A stretch of DNA of 64,000 bases from an uncultured Alphaproteobacteria bacterium (GCA_944391345.1 CALXTE010000006.1:1-64000), one strand, 5' to 3'. Shown: positions 44,901 through 54,090, counted from the first letter of the stretch. The notes: generated by a model from the letters alone, not told the origin. Numbers and translations are program-made.

Positions 44901-45892
44901 AAAGTGTCTGCGTTTTGGTTTAAGGTTTCGACATAGCCCTTCATCGTATTGTTTTGGCTCTGCATAACATCGGCCAGAGAATTGACACTATTATCAATGT
45001 TTTGTCTCATCTTGTCACATTCGCTGACGGCTTTTTCGGATATCAAAGCGATTTTTTGAGCCTGAGATTCCAAAATTTCTGAAGCTTTTTCAATGCTGTT
45101 ATGCGATTTATCGGCCAGTTCTAAGATTGTTTCATTTGCTTTTATCATGCGGGCATTGCTCTCTTTGGTGGCTTTTTCGAGCAATTCTGCCGAATATTTT
45201 ACTTCATTGATATTCGGCAAGACGTTTTTGACAAACATATCGGCTTCTTTGTTCATCTGCGCAAATATGCCTGAAACCTCTGCCCCGACATTTTTTAAGT
45301 TTCCACTATGGGACAAGGCTTTTTCATTCATCATTTCAAATGATGTGGTCAGCTGTTTTAAGGTATCAGATAATTGTCCGACCGTTTGTGATGAATATTT
45401 ATCCAAAGTTGCAATTATCCCAGCAAAATCTTCTACCCTTGCGTTTAATTCGTCTTTTATTTTTTGGCTTTGCTCGGTTGCCATTTTGGTGGCGTTTTGC
45501 AATTCGACAACTTGTGAGCGGATGCCGTCAGCCATGGCCTTAGCCGTTTGAGCCGCGCCCTCTTCCGGATAAACCAGTTGATTCATATAGCTTCTGAGCA
45601 ATCTGGCCTCGGTCTTGAAGCTTGTTCCGCGGTCAATATAAGCCACAACAACCCACAATATCGCCAAAGGCAGCGTTACGCCGGCTAAAAATCCGCCAAA
45701 TTCATCCGGCATCATCAAAAACAGGTTGGACCAACCGAAAAACTGGCTGATATAAAACAGCACAATACCAAACCAGATAATACTTGTCCAAATCATGAGT
45801 TGGTACAAGTTATTGCTCAGCCAGGTTTGTTTGTTATCTAATTCCGGAGTAGTCGTAATTGTCGTGTTTTTATTTGCTTCATTAGTCGACAT
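41933..45892 (-). CDS. Giant two-helix membrane coiled-coil protein (TipN-like layout), unknown function
   Basis: 1319 residues. Two N-terminal helices (about 30-50 and 68-90) flank a short periplasmic loop, so most of the protein is cytoplasmic. Residues ~95-1190 are almost continuous helix with Asn/Ser/Glu/Lys/Gln-rich heptads and no enzymatic motif, followed by a more globular C-terminal region (~1195-1319: VLEKLESAAVDINRIF, LARTMSRSQIVGIK). An internal repeat is visible: LVVTQSKISENSLTQQ near 500 and VVTTQTRLGEASLAQQ near 880. The layout resembles the polar organiser TipN of Caulobacter, but sequence homology is not claimed. The ATG behind AGGGGA is preferred to a TTG eight codons earlier. 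Confidence 0.72.
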   Translation of the reverse strand: MSTNEANKNTTITTTPELDNKQTWLSNNLYQLMIWTSIIWFGIVLFYISQFFGWSNLFLMMPDEFGGFLAGVTLPLAILWVVVAYIDRGTSFKTEARLLRSYMNQLVYPEEGAAQTAKAMADGIRSQVVELQNATKMATEQSQKIKDELNARVEDFAGIIATLDKYSSQTVGQLSDTLKQLTTSFEMMNEKALSHSGNLKNVGAEVSGIFAQMNKEADMFVKNVLPNINEVKYSAELLEKATKESNARMIKANETILELADKSHNSIEKASEILESQAQKIALISEKAVSECDKMRQNIDNSVNSLADVMQSQNNTMKGYVETLNQNADTLGQKFAEQGDVVKAEIDKIISRAGMAEESIAIQVRELNSVSEEINNIMQAVQSDIKDHGELLEKTTDIAQKNTDIVIESLKKEASAVAESADQSILKLNSVNENLKANQAQIKEAEQEAASRIQTSAQDLQQKSTLLQNTADIATKALEQVSQMMKKNAESIGETSSLVVTQSKISENSLTQQQRIISTSVSHIEEMKGELKREIEELSRISNVMGEDAKASIKGLKDQMEAAYAVSENIIGKTNELKQEFKDQTDEMSSLVDITCDKMKVVNDNLESHYQKIDSLNESIENKTTNLTHMLSLQTDMINKSSEITEKTHKDLLNSFSKQSTMLSNMAETTIGYVTDVIKAFDEKAETINLLFKQQEGEFFDICDKISENTNNIGSAMKKQISIIEQSADRVFSRLAILEEDAGKRSNFINSSVEQSVDRLMKINEAVESQNDAVVKIISGMQDKMQQVTNDFNQNISTFAEIFDHVKEGADNVSAGIMDNCRRLESANESMASGSKDIAMIMEGHIKTLDEALMKTQAQSDSIKDGLFQQSESLKDIVNVVTTQTRLGEASLAQQYKYLSEASTNVAQQLNEIGEQIKNSGENITEITTKAGYNIDSLGDKMIKIGEDIAKATKASVKNIEQVGLSLSQSSEDLTKTVETSNQKVSTVMKDYEKYLAGFNTVTAEASTGVIEINNLISEQNDKMLNLSEGTKELVTYFNTVLNDASMVLSDRANQAYDKVKGLGDSLKKLGIQLDEMTKQSAGSLENAGNKLRASIGEISSNAERIANDIRSSGEIFLKQSNVLVAASDDSINKVTEVVGSLSNASKEFTTQGEEILQKSNGFNALFKKQLQILTDTSSKAELKLKDLEKLYEGMRVDSFLKNASYVLEKLESAAVDINRIFNPGVEEELWKKYYNGDTSVFVRHLARTMSRSQIVGIKTEFEKNAEFRDVVTRYLTDFESLVGKAKDSEKSGLLLSVISGADVGKLYYVLAKALDRIN

Positions 45893-46002
45893 AAATATAA
45901 ATCCCCTGTTCCCCAAATTAACATAAAATCTGGGAGCATTTTAATCTTATTTTTTTTGAATTTAAAGTGCTTTAAGCGTTTATAACAAACTTATTCACAG
46001 CC

Positions 46003-46182
46003 TTATTCTCGGCTTTGTTTTTCCATGACATATTTTAGGCGTCTTAAGGCCTGAATCTGCATTTGTTCTTGACTTAGTCCGGCAGGAACAACAACGCTGG
46101 CCTCAATTTGTGTTTCAGGCTCTATTGTCGTTACTTTTACAAAATTTCCTTGCCGGACATATTCAAACAAAATCTCAGGCAT
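46003..46182 (-). CDS. DUF6898 family small protein
   Basis: A 59-residue frame (MPEILFEYVRQGNFVKVTTI at the start, then QALRRLKYVMEKQ near the end). The beginning and the LRRLKYV region match the small alphaproteobacterial DUF6898 family, found next to parC. The ATG abuts the parC stop directly (TAA-ATG), so translation is probably re-initiated. Function unknown. Confidence 0.7.
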   Translation of the reverse strand: MPEILFEYVRQGNFVKVTTIEPETQIEASVVVPAGLSQEQMQIQALRRLKYVMEKQSRE

Positions 46183-48420
46183 TTAGTCTTCTTTCAAAAA
46201 CTTGTTGCTCTTAGGGAAGCCGAAAGGTGCTAATTTTCCAATCTGAGCACGATGTCCAAGCCAAGTCAGCAAGTCGGTTTCGGTCTTGGTGCCGCCTGCA
46301 CGCGTATAAGTAAAACCTTCAGACTCTTTGAAAATTTGCAAATCCGACAATCCGCCGTCTTTGTATTTTTGCAAAGTTACGCCGCGGCCTCTGGCCATGG
46401 TCGGAATTTCTTCAATCTTAAAGACCAGCAACTTACGGTTATCGCCGATTATGGCAATCATATCGCCGGTTATCTTACGGCAGAAGCGTGCAACCTCACC
46501 TTCGGCAACATTCATTATCTTACGGCCGTTTTTGGTCTGAGCCAATATATGATTTTCATCAACGACAAAGCCTCGGCCGATATTTGATGCAATCACATAG
46601 CTAGCTCCGGGTTCAAAGACAAACATGGCGCAGACAGAATCCGATATGCCTAAATCTATCATCAAGCGCAAAGGTTGACCAAAGCCGCGGCCGCTCGGAA
46701 TTTCATTCGCGGCAATCGTATAAAATTTTCCGGCTGTATCAAAAATTATAATTTTATCAGTCGTTTGGGCGTGAATTGCAACTTGCAAGGCATCATCGTC
46801 TTTAAACTTAAAGTCTTCATTCAAGTCAACATAGCCTTTTAAGCATCTAATCCAGCCTTTTTGTGATAAAATTACCGTAATCGGTTCTTTTTCAATAATT
46901 GCTTCGAGAGGAACTTCCACATCTTCAGAAACTTCGGCAAACTCTGTGCGACGGCGTCCCAAGGCCGTTTTCTTGCCAAACTTTTCTTTAATCTGCTTAA
47001 TTTCTCCGGCAATTGCCTCCCAGCGTTTTGCCTCGCTGCCGATAAGTTCTTCAAGTTGCTCCTTTTCGGCGCTTAAGTCATTGTATTCCTCTCGAATTTC
47101 TTCTTCTTCCAGCTTGCGGAGCGAACGCAATTTCATATTCAATATGGCTTCTGCCTGATTTTCGGTCAAGTTAAAGCGGGCCATCATAACACCCTTGGCA
47201 TCATCTTCTTCGCGAATTATTCTGATGATTTCATCCAAATTCAGATAGGCAATCAAATATCCCGACAGAATTTCCAATCGTGCATTTATCTTGTCCAAAC
47301 GATATTTAACACGCCTTTGCAAAACAATATGTCTATGATCCAAAAATTCACGCAAAACTTGTTTGATATCCATAACATGCGGCACACCTTCGTGGTCTAA
47401 CACATTCATATTCATACTAAAACGTGTTTCCAAATCTGTCTGACGGAACAAATGCTCCATAAGCAAATTAGCGTCAACCGTTCTGTTCTTTGGCTCAAGG
47501 ACTATTCTGATGTCTTGCGCTGATTCATCTCGGACATCGGACAATAACGGAACTTTTTTATCAAACAAAAGCTCGGCTATTTTTTCAATCAATTTTGATT
47601 TTATAACCTGATAAGGGATTTCTTTAACAACGATTTGATATTGTCCGTGGCCCAAATCTTCTGTTTCCCACTTGGCTCTGATGCGGAAAAATCCTCTTCC
47701 CTGCTTATAGTTATTCAAAATCGTTTCAAACTTGTCGACAATGATGCCTCCGGTCGGAAAATCAGGGCCTTTGATGCGTCTGACAAGCGGCTCTATCTCA
47801 CAATCGGGATTTTCAATCAAATAAAGCAATGCATCGCAGACTTCACTCAGATTATGCGGCGGAATATTGGTGGCCATACCGACGGCAATACCGGTTGACC
47901 CGTTGCAGAGCAAATTTGGCACCATTGACGGCATGACAACCGGCTCTTCTTCTTCTCCGTCATAAGTTTCTCTGAAATCAACGGCATTTTCGTTCAGGCC
48001 TTCCATTAAGGCCATGGCAAATTCGGTTAATCGGGCCTCAGTATAACGCATGGCCGCGGCACCGTCGCCATCAATATTGCCAAAGTTTCCTTGTCCATCA
48101 ACCAGCGGATAACGTACTGAAAAATCTTGCGCTAATCTGACCATCGCACCATAAACGGCTGTGTCGCCATGCGGGTGATATTTACCGATGACATCACCGA
48201 CTACTCTGGCGCATTTCTTAAATCCGGATTTGGGATCGAGGTGCAACTGTCTCATGGCAAACAGCAAACGGCGGTGAACCGGCTTTAATCCATCTCGAAC
48301 ATCAGGAAGCGAACGCGAAACTATGGTCGACATGGCATAAGACAAATAGCGGCTGCTTAATTCTTCCGCCAAGTGGACGCTTTTTATTTTTTCTTCTGTT
48401 TCAATAGGTTGTTCTGTCAT
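46183..48420 (-). CDS. parC: DNA topoisomerase IV subunit A
   Basis: Decatenates daughter chromosomes with ParE. 745 residues. Catalytic tyrosine is Tyr126 in [14 protein letters not shown]; the HPHGD and GDGAAAMR segments around it, the coiled-coil gate and the C-terminal beta-propeller are all present. The C-terminal domain lacks the GyrA box (QRRGGKG) required for negative supercoiling, which supports ParC over GyrA. Member of kdsA-recO-parC-DUF6898; ribosome site is weak. Confidence 0.93.
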   Translation of the reverse strand: MTEQPIETEEKIKSVHLAEELSSRYLSYAMSTIVSRSLPDVRDGLKPVHRRLLFAMRQLHLDPKSGFKKCARVVGDVIGKYHPHGDTAVYGAMVRLAQDFSVRYPLVDGQGNFGNIDGDGAAAMRYTEARLTEFAMALMEGLNENAVDFRETYDGEEEEPVVMPSMVPNLLCNGSTGIAVGMATNIPPHNLSEVCDALLYLIENPDCEIEPLVRRIKGPDFPTGGIIVDKFETILNNYKQGRGFFRIRAKWETEDLGHGQYQIVVKEIPYQVIKSKLIEKIAELLFDKKVPLLSDVRDESAQDIRIVLEPKNRTVDANLLMEHLFRQTDLETRFSMNMNVLDHEGVPHVMDIKQVLREFLDHRHIVLQRRVKYRLDKINARLEILSGYLIAYLNLDEIIRIIREEDDAKGVMMARFNLTENQAEAILNMKLRSLRKLEEEEIREEYNDLSAEKEQLEELIGSEAKRWEAIAGEIKQIKEKFGKKTALGRRRTEFAEVSEDVEVPLEAIIEKEPITVILSQKGWIRCLKGYVDLNEDFKFKDDDALQVAIHAQTTDKIIIFDTAGKFYTIAANEIPSGRGFGQPLRLMIDLGISDSVCAMFVFEPGASYVIASNIGRGFVVDENHILAQTKNGRKIMNVAEGEVARFCRKITGDMIAIIGDNRKLLVFKIEEIPTMARGRGVTLQKYKDGGLSDLQIFKESEGFTYTRAGGTKTETDLLTWLGHRAQIGKLAPFGFPKSNKFLKED

Positions 48421-48440
48421 CTTAATATTCGCTTCGTTAA

Positions 48441-49157
48441 TTAAAGTTGCATAATATGCCGCAAATTAGCACGGTTTTCAGGAAATTTCAAGCCATGTGC
48501 TTGAAAAAAATTTTTATTTAGGAAAAACTCCGTAAGCTTTAGAACCTCACCAATTTCTTGCGGCTTGGGATTTTCTTTCTTTTCAACAATATAGCTCGGA
48601 TAAAGAAATAATCTATCGGCATAAGGTGCTCCGGCTGCCGCGCTGACGGCTTTTCCGCTTTTTGGGGAAACATATTTTAAGTTTTCATGGCTTCCGGTTG
48701 CAGCGCATTCGCTCAAATCTAAGCCTATTCCGAGATAGTCTAAAAGAGAAAATTCGAAGTAAGAATAATATGTTCTCCAATTATCTTCAAGTATATTATT
48801 AAAAAAGTCTTCTATCTTATTGTAAAATAATCCTATATTATCTTTTTCCGGTAAGCAAGTGTTGCATAACTCACATAAAGCCCCTAAGGCCGAGAGCTTG
48901 GCCTCGTCATTCATAAAATTTACGGCCTCGGCTCTTTGCAAATCAACATGAAAGCTATATAAATTTTCTTCCAGCCTTGCATAAGCGTTTAAACTTATGC
49001 AATTACCAAGTTGATAAATCCCGTTTTTTTTCGCACTGAAGGCATTTTTTACATAGCCGCTTATTTTGCCATTTGAGCGGGTTAATACAGTTAATATTAA
49101 CCCGCTTTCTCCATGGCGACGCGTCTTTATGATATATCCTTCATCAGAAAATTGCAT
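48441..49157 (-). CDS. recO: DNA repair protein RecO
   Basis: Helps RecA displace SSB in gap repair. 238 residues. OB-fold N-terminus GYIIKTRRHGESGLILTVLTRSNGKISGYVKNA, then helical C-terminal domain with a CELCNTC cysteine cluster and later CAATG that could bind zinc. The ATG lies five bases after the kdsA stop with no ribosome site, so coupled translation is likely. recO-parC is a common alphaproteobacterial pair. Confidence 0.93.
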   Translation of the reverse strand: MQFSDEGYIIKTRRHGESGLILTVLTRSNGKISGYVKNAFSAKKNGIYQLGNCISLNAYARLEENLYSFHVDLQRAEAVNFMNDEAKLSALGALCELCNTCLPEKDNIGLFYNKIEDFFNNILEDNWRTYYSYFEFSLLDYLGIGLDLSECAATGSHENLKYVSPKSGKAVSAAAGAPYADRLFLYPSYIVEKKENPKPQEIGEVLKLTEFFLNKNFFQAHGLKFPENRANLRHIMQL

Positions 49158-49161
49158 TTGT

Positions 49162-50010
49162 TTAATAATCTAGCTTGGTTATTGTTTTGGTTATCTTATC
49201 ATAAGCCTGTAACTCACTCAAAACACGTTTCATTTCGTGCAGAGGAATCATATTTGGGCCATCAGATAAAGCTTTATCGGGATTATCATGGGTTTCAATA
49301 AATACGGCGGCTACTCCGACTGCAACCGCGGCTCGTGCCAAAACCGGTGCATATTCTCTTTGACCGCCGGATGTGCCGCCTAAGCCTCCGGGTTGTTGTA
49401 CCGAATGGGTGGCGTCAAAAATAATCGGGCAACCGGTGTCTTTTGCCATACGCGGCAAGCCTCTGAAATCCGTGACCAATGTATTATAGCCGAAGCTGGC
49501 TCCTCTTTCGGTTATGCAGACATTCATATTGCCGCTGTCTTCTGACTTTTTGACAATATTTTTCATATCCCATGGTGCCAAGAACTGGCCTTTTTTGATG
49601 TTTATGACTTTTCCGGTCTTGGCTGCAGCGACTACTAAATCTGTTTGTCGGCATAAAAAGGCCGGAATTTGAAGCATATCAACATGTGGCGCAACGATTG
49701 CACACTGCTCTTTTTCATGAACATCCGTGACTATCGGAACATTATTATAAAGTTTTTTGATTTCATCAAAAGTTCTCATGCCTTCTTCAAGGCCAACGCC
49801 TCTTGCCGTGTTTATCGAGCTGCGGTTGGCTTTATCAAATGACGCCTTGAAAATATAGTTTATTCCTAATTCTTTGGTTATTTCAATCAAGCTGCCGGCC
49901 ATGTCTATCGCGTGTTGGCGGCTTTCTATTTGGCAGGGACCTGCGAGTAATGCTATCGGAAGTTTGTTTCCTATTTCAAAATTACCTATTTTTATATTGC
50001 GCGCTTCCAT
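49162..50010 (-). CDS. kdsA: 2-dehydro-3-deoxyphosphooctonate aldolase (Kdo-8-phosphate synthase)
   Basis: Condenses PEP with arabinose-5-phosphate to give Kdo-8-phosphate for lipopolysaccharide core. 282 residues; KASFDKANRSS, QIPAFLCRQTDL and FIETHDNPDKALSDGPN motifs intact. Cys26 in LLAGPCQIES marks the metal-dependent class, in contrast to the Asn of the E. coli metal-free enzyme. First gene of its operon, with recO five bases later. In many alphaproteobacteria it follows pyrG, but here two genes and two terminators lie between. Confidence 0.95.
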   Translation of the reverse strand: MEARNIKIGNFEIGNKLPIALLAGPCQIESRQHAIDMAGSLIEITKELGINYIFKASFDKANRSSINTARGVGLEEGMRTFDEIKKLYNNVPIVTDVHEKEQCAIVAPHVDMLQIPAFLCRQTDLVVAAAKTGKVINIKKGQFLAPWDMKNIVKKSEDSGNMNVCITERGASFGYNTLVTDFRGLPRMAKDTGCPIIFDATHSVQQPGGLGGTSGGQREYAPVLARAAVAVGVAAVFIETHDNPDKALSDGPNMIPLHEMKRVLSELQAYDKITKTITKLDY

Positions 50011-50106
50011 TTTTTATTCCTTTTCTATTACTGTTATTGGCTATTTATATCATATTTTGGCGCTTTCTCAACAAAAATAAAATTTATAATCACAAAATTA
50101 ATCATT

Positions 50107-50144
50107 AAAAAAACAGAGGTCCTTAATCAGGCCTCTGTTTTTTT
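50107..50144 (-). terminator. Terminator after the unknown gene upstream of kdsA
   Basis: AAACAGAGG / CCTCTGTTT stem with A run on one side and T run on the other; on the minus strand it ends the unknown gene before kdsA. Confidence 0.8.
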
Positions 50145-50154
50145 GTTCTCATTT

Positions 50155-51186
50155 TTATTTTTCGGCAAGAAGTTTAAGCTTGGGCAAATGGATAGCCACC
50201 AATTTATCTATGGTGGTTTGAGCTTCCCATTGGCTATTTGTTTGGTGGAAACGATAATCTCTTAAAAAATGCTTCCACTCCGCAGTGGCTAATTTGTGCT
50301 GTTTTCTTTTTCGAAAAATTTCCATGCTGCGGTCAATGTAATATACAGCCAAATCTTGGTCATAAATTTGCACCTCATCTTCCGGTATCGTGTATATATC
50401 TGTTTCCTTAGAAATATTTTCTTGGGCATAAATTACGCGATGTTGCGGAACAAACAATAAATTCTTTCCGCCATTCAAATCCTCTAAATCTTCATCATCA
50501 ACAATATTGATGACTTTGGTTCCGAGCTGTTCGAGCATTTGTTTGGCGGCCAGACTGTCTTTTCTTTTTCCGGCTTCGTGATGTTGTACAATTATAATCC
50601 CTGCTTCCTCGCCGTAGAGGCTCTTTATTTCATAAGCGGCATAAGCGGCATATATTCCTGAAACTAAAGCATCTCCATAGACAATCAAGTATTTATACTT
50701 TTTGATTGTCCAGCGATGTAATATTTGATTGGAGAAGGCTTCGTCTCTTAGGCTTTGAATTTCGTCTTGGGTAAACGTTGGTTGCTTGTACATATCTTTC
50801 AGGATATCTGTTACGGAAGATGTGGCGATGCAACATACATTGTCAAACTCAACTGATTTTATTTTTTCTTGATACAAAATCGGTGAACAAATCAAAGTCC
50901 CTATTTGCTGTGGAAAAGCCTTTTGCATCATGGAGAGCGTTTTCTTTACTTGTTCTAGCTCTTCAGCAGGCAGCTGAGGATTATCCAGATTTATGCCATC
51001 CAAAATGTGTGGTTTAATTCGCACCTTTTGCAAAATTGCTCCAATTTGTCGGCTCGGCTCATCTTTGCCACTGACAAACCAATCCGCATCAAGTGCTTTA
51101 CAGTGAGGAAATTCGTAGCATTCCTTTTTGATGGGAAAAAGATTCTTAATCTCTTTCAACATCTCTGCAAATGTTTTCTGTTTCAT
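50155..51186 (-). CDS. Unknown 343-residue protein upstream of kdsA
   Basis: No family recognised and no signal peptide or membrane helix. Residues ~165-235 look like a Rossmann-type alpha/beta segment: YLIVYGDALVSGIYAAYAAYEI, then IIIVQHHEAGKRKDSLAAKQML and TKVINIVDDEDL, a layout faintly like DUF218/YdcF or a phosphatase fold but without a convincing motif. The C-terminal third is basic and aromatic. Lies between pagP and kdsA and has its own terminator. Confidence 0.6.
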   Translation of the reverse strand: MKQKTFAEMLKEIKNLFPIKKECYEFPHCKALDADWFVSGKDEPSRQIGAILQKVRIKPHILDGINLDNPQLPAEELEQVKKTLSMMQKAFPQQIGTLICSPILYQEKIKSVEFDNVCCIATSSVTDILKDMYKQPTFTQDEIQSLRDEAFSNQILHRWTIKKYKYLIVYGDALVSGIYAAYAAYEIKSLYGEEAGIIIVQHHEAGKRKDSLAAKQMLEQLGTKVINIVDDEDLEDLNGGKNLLFVPQHRVIYAQENISKETDIYTIPEDEVQIYDQDLAVYYIDRSMEIFRKRKQHKLATAEWKHFLRDYRFHQTNSQWEAQTTIDKLVAIHLPKLKLLAEK

Positions 51187-51271
51187 AATGATAAATTGTA
51201 TAATAGTTAAACATAGTGATATATTAAGCTATTTGTCTATACCTCTTTATTTTATCTTTGGCAAGCTTTTT

Positions 51272-51871
51272 TTAATTTATTCTGAATCTAAACCATGAAA
51301 ACAGGACATTTCCGTCATTTTTTATGCCCGGGACATAGGCTGCCTGTAAGGCAAATCTTCCATATTCAATGCCGGCTATCGGCAACGGAAGAGGTACCGG
51401 AATATAGCTGTATTCGTGGCGTTGGGTGACACCGACTGTGAATCCCACCCCTACTCTGAAATCTCGATTGCAATTTACAAACCAGTTTTTTTGATAAGCA
51501 TAGCCGAACATTGTTTCCAGATATGAGTTGGAGTCCTTAAAGGCTATGGCATATAAGCCGTGCCAATCTCCGTCTTTATCATAACGATATTTGCCTATTC
51601 CCAATCCCCAGGCTTCTTCATTATATTTTTCAATATGTTCATCATCATAGGCTAATCTGTTATGCCAAGCATAAAACGGCACATATAAGTCATAAGTATC
51701 TGACTGCCATGTTTCGGATACATTATATTTTGCTTTGTTCCAGAGATTTGACCGGCCTTGCTCCGTGAACGGATTTAGTGTATCTTCTTCAGAAACTTCT
51801 TCTGCTTGAGCTTTTAGAGAAAAGCCTAACATCATTACCATCAAAACAACAGCAAATTTTGCTTTTTTCAT
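51272..51871 (-). CDS. pagP: Lipid A palmitoyltransferase PagP
   Basis: Outer-membrane enzyme that transfers palmitate from phospholipid to lipid A, hardening the membrane against peptides. 199 residues: signal peptide to about residue 23 (LKAQA), then an amphipathic helix region and eight strands. Catalytic residues are present: His70 in YAWHNRLAYD, Asp113 and Ser114 in FKDSNSYLE. Strand signatures GVGFTVGVTQRHEYSYIPVPLPLPI, VPGIKNDGNVLFSWFRF also match. Monocistronic in appearance: a terminator lies between it and pyrG. Confidence 0.93.
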   Translation of the reverse strand: MKKAKFAVVLMVMMLGFSLKAQAEEVSEEDTLNPFTEQGRSNLWNKAKYNVSETWQSDTYDLYVPFYAWHNRLAYDDEHIEKYNEEAWGLGIGKYRYDKDGDWHGLYAIAFKDSNSYLETMFGYAYQKNWFVNCNRDFRVGVGFTVGVTQRHEYSYIPVPLPLPIAGIEYGRFALQAAYVPGIKNDGNVLFSWFRFRIN

Positions 51872-51949
51872 TTTTACCTTCTTTTTTATACCTTATTTTT
51901 GTTCTTTTATTTATCAGATATTTTTTTCTTTAGCAACTGCTTAAATAAG

Positions 51950-51983
51950 AAAAATGCCTACATCTTTCGATATAGGCATTTTG
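51950..51983 (-). terminator. Terminator of pyrG
   Basis: AAAATGCCTA / TAGGCATTTT stem; on the minus strand it is followed by T-rich sequence. Confidence 0.75.
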
Positions 51984-52001
51984 TTCTTTTCTTTCAAGCT
52001 A

Positions 52002-53669
52002 TTATATCAATCTGCTGTTGTTAATTGATGCTTTTATGAAAGATACAAATAACGGATGCGGTGCCAGAGGTCTGGACTTTAATTCCGGATGGAATTGGAC
52101 GCCGATAAACCATGGATGATCCTTTATTTCTACAATTTCAGGAAGTTTACCGTCCGGCGAGCGTCCGGTAATGCTCATGCCGCTTTTGTTTAATACGCTT
52201 TCGTACTTCATATTAACTTCATAACGGTGGCGATGTCTTTCTGAAATTTTATCACTGCCATATATTTGGGCAACTTTTGAGCCTTTTTCCAGAACGCATT
52301 CATAAGCACCCAATCTCATGGTGCCGCCCAAATCTCCGTCTTTGTGGCGGATTTGTTTGGCGCCGTCTTTGTCCCATTCGGTCATTAAGCCGACAACGGC
52401 TTCACAATCCGGCGAAAATTCTGTTGTTCCGGCATTTTTTATACCGGCGACATCTCTCATGGTTTCAATTACGGCCATTTGCATTCCGAAGCAGATGCCA
52501 AAGAACGGAACTTTATGCTCTCGGGCATATTTGATGGCTTTTATTTTTCCTTCCGTTCCGCGTTGACCAAATCCTCCGGGGACTAAGATGCCGCTGACAT
52601 CGCTTAGCTCGTCTTCGGCATTTTCGCTTTCGAGTTTTTCAGAATCAATCCATTTGATTTTTACTTTATAATTATTAGCAATACCGCCATGGACGAGCGC
52701 TTCGTTCAAAGACTTATAAGCTTCAAGCAACTGTGTATATTTTCCGACGACGCCGATTGTGACAGTCCCTTCCGGATTTTTCAAAACATTTACGATATGT
52801 TCCCATTTGCTTAAATCTGCTGCCGGCGCATTATTCAAGCCAAAATAACGGCATACAGCATTGTCCATTCCTTCTTTTGAATAATTTATCGGAACTTCAT
52901 AGATACTGCTTGCGTCTAAAGCGGCAATGACATTTTCTTCTTTTACATTACAGAATAAGGCAATTTTTCTTTTTTCGTTTTCGGGAATTTGTATCGGGCT
53001 GCGACACAAAATCATATCCGGCTGAATACCATATTCTTGCAACTGTTTAACCGAGTGCTGAGTCGGCTTGGTTTTTAACTCTCCGGCAGCTCCGATATAG
53101 GGCAACAGCGTAACATGGATAAACATGATTCTTTCTCGCCCCAACTCATAAGCGAGCTGTCTTATGGCTTCCAAGTAAGGTTGTCCTTCAATATCACCGA
53201 CCGTTCCGCCGATTTCACACAGAACAAAATCTTCGTCAGTTATATCTGATAAGATAAAGTCTTTGATTTCATTTGTGACATGAGGAACAACTTGAATGGT
53301 TGCACCTAAGTAATCGCCATGACGCTCTTTATCTATTACTCTTTGATAAATGATTCCGGTGGTGACACTATCTGCTCTTTTGGCCGGCACACCCGAAAAA
53401 CGCTCGTAGTGGCCTAAGTCTAAGTCTGCTTCCGTGCCATCATCGGTTACATAAACCTCACCATGCTGGTATGGGCTCATGGTGCCGGGGTCAACATTCA
53501 AATACGGATCCAGTTTGCGCAATCTTACCTTAAAACCTCTGGACTGTAAAACCGTTGCCAGAGATGCCGAAGCCAAGCCTTTTCCCAAAGATGAAACCAC
53601 ACCGCCGGTAATGAAAATAAACTTGGCTTTATGAGATAAAATATTTTTGATTTTGTCGTTGATAGTCAT
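52002..53669 (-). CDS. pyrG: CTP synthase
   Basis: Makes CTP from UTP and glutamine-derived ammonia. 555 residues. Synthetase P-loop [17 protein letters not shown], the [20 protein letters not shown] region, and glutamine amidotransferase domain with [15 protein letters not shown] (catalytic Cys) and [16 protein letters not shown] (His/Glu). The N-terminus has about twelve extra residues ahead of KFIFITGG compared with the usual start, and no internal ATG. A hairpin lies just upstream (53695-53724). Confidence 0.96.
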   Translation of the reverse strand: MTINDKIKNILSHKAKFIFITGGVVSSLGKGLASASLATVLQSRGFKVRLRKLDPYLNVDPGTMSPYQHGEVYVTDDGTEADLDLGHYERFSGVPAKRADSVTTGIIYQRVIDKERHGDYLGATIQVVPHVTNEIKDFILSDITDEDFVLCEIGGTVGDIEGQPYLEAIRQLAYELGRERIMFIHVTLLPYIGAAGELKTKPTQHSVKQLQEYGIQPDMILCRSPIQIPENEKRKIALFCNVKEENVIAALDASSIYEVPINYSKEGMDNAVCRYFGLNNAPAADLSKWEHIVNVLKNPEGTVTIGVVGKYTQLLEAYKSLNEALVHGGIANNYKVKIKWIDSEKLESENAEDELSDVSGILVPGGFGQRGTEGKIKAIKYAREHKVPFFGICFGMQMAVIETMRDVAGIKNAGTTEFSPDCEAVVGLMTEWDKDGAKQIRHKDGDLGGTMRLGAYECVLEKGSKVAQIYGSDKISERHRHRYEVNMKYESVLNKSGMSITGRSPDGKLPEIVEIKDHPWFIGVQFHPELKSRPLAPHPLFVSFIKASINNSRLI

Positions 53670-53694
53670 ATCTTATTCCTGTTTTTTAAAGTGA

Positions 53695-53724
53695 CAAAGG
53701 CACCTTATTTTTTCGGTGCCTTTG
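53695..53724 (-). other. Hairpin between secG and pyrG
   Basis: Perfect ten-pair stem CAAAGGCACC / GGTGCCTTTG with a ten-base loop, about 25 bases ahead of the pyrG start on the minus strand. It lacks an immediate T run in that direction, so it may be a transcript stabiliser, attenuator or weak terminator rather than a full terminator. Confidence 0.6.
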
Positions 53725-53752
53725 TTATGTTTGTTTGATTTTTCATCTTTTT

Positions 53753-54073
53753 CTATTTTTCTGCCGTCGGAACGTTAGGAACTTCAGGTTCTGTCTCGGC
53801 CGCAGCCGGCGGCGTATCAATAATTGAATTTGCCTTGCGTTCAACATTTTTATAATACAAAGACAGCGAAATGCTGGTGATGAAAAATATTGTTGCCAAA
53901 ATGGCCGTCGTTTTGGTTAAGAAGTTGCTGGTTCCTCTTGCGCTTAAGAAGTTGCTGGCGCCAGAGCCGCCGCCTAAGCCATCTAATGCACCGCCGCCTG
54001 AGCGCTGCATTAAGATGAAGCAAACCAAAAAGATTGCCGTCAGCAAGTGCAATACGAGTAATACTGTTTCCAT
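53753..54073 (-). CDS. secG: Preprotein translocase subunit SecG
   Basis: Small SecYEG subunit, 106 residues, two membrane helices (VLLVLHLLTAIFLVCFILMQ and TAILATIFFITSISLSLYY) separated by the Gly-rich SGGGALDGLGGGSGAS loop. The C-terminal tail is Pro/Glu-rich. In the tpiA-secG-pyrG order typical of alphaproteobacteria. Confidence 0.93.
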   Translation of the reverse strand: METVLLVLHLLTAIFLVCFILMQRSGGGALDGLGGGSGASNFLSARGTSNFLTKTTAILATIFFITSISLSLYYKNVERKANSIIDTPPAAAETEPEVPNVPTAEK

Positions 54074-54090
54074 CTTTAATTTTCCTTATT

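Noticed and set aside
45093..45551. A 152-codon frame opposite the giant coiled-coil gene.
   Set aside because: Antisense shadow of repetitive codons. The sense frame is open for 1319 codons and coupled to neighbours.
46183..48420. Calling the topoisomerase subunit GyrA.
   Set aside because: The C-terminal GyrA box is not seen and the gene sits in the recO-parC arrangement.
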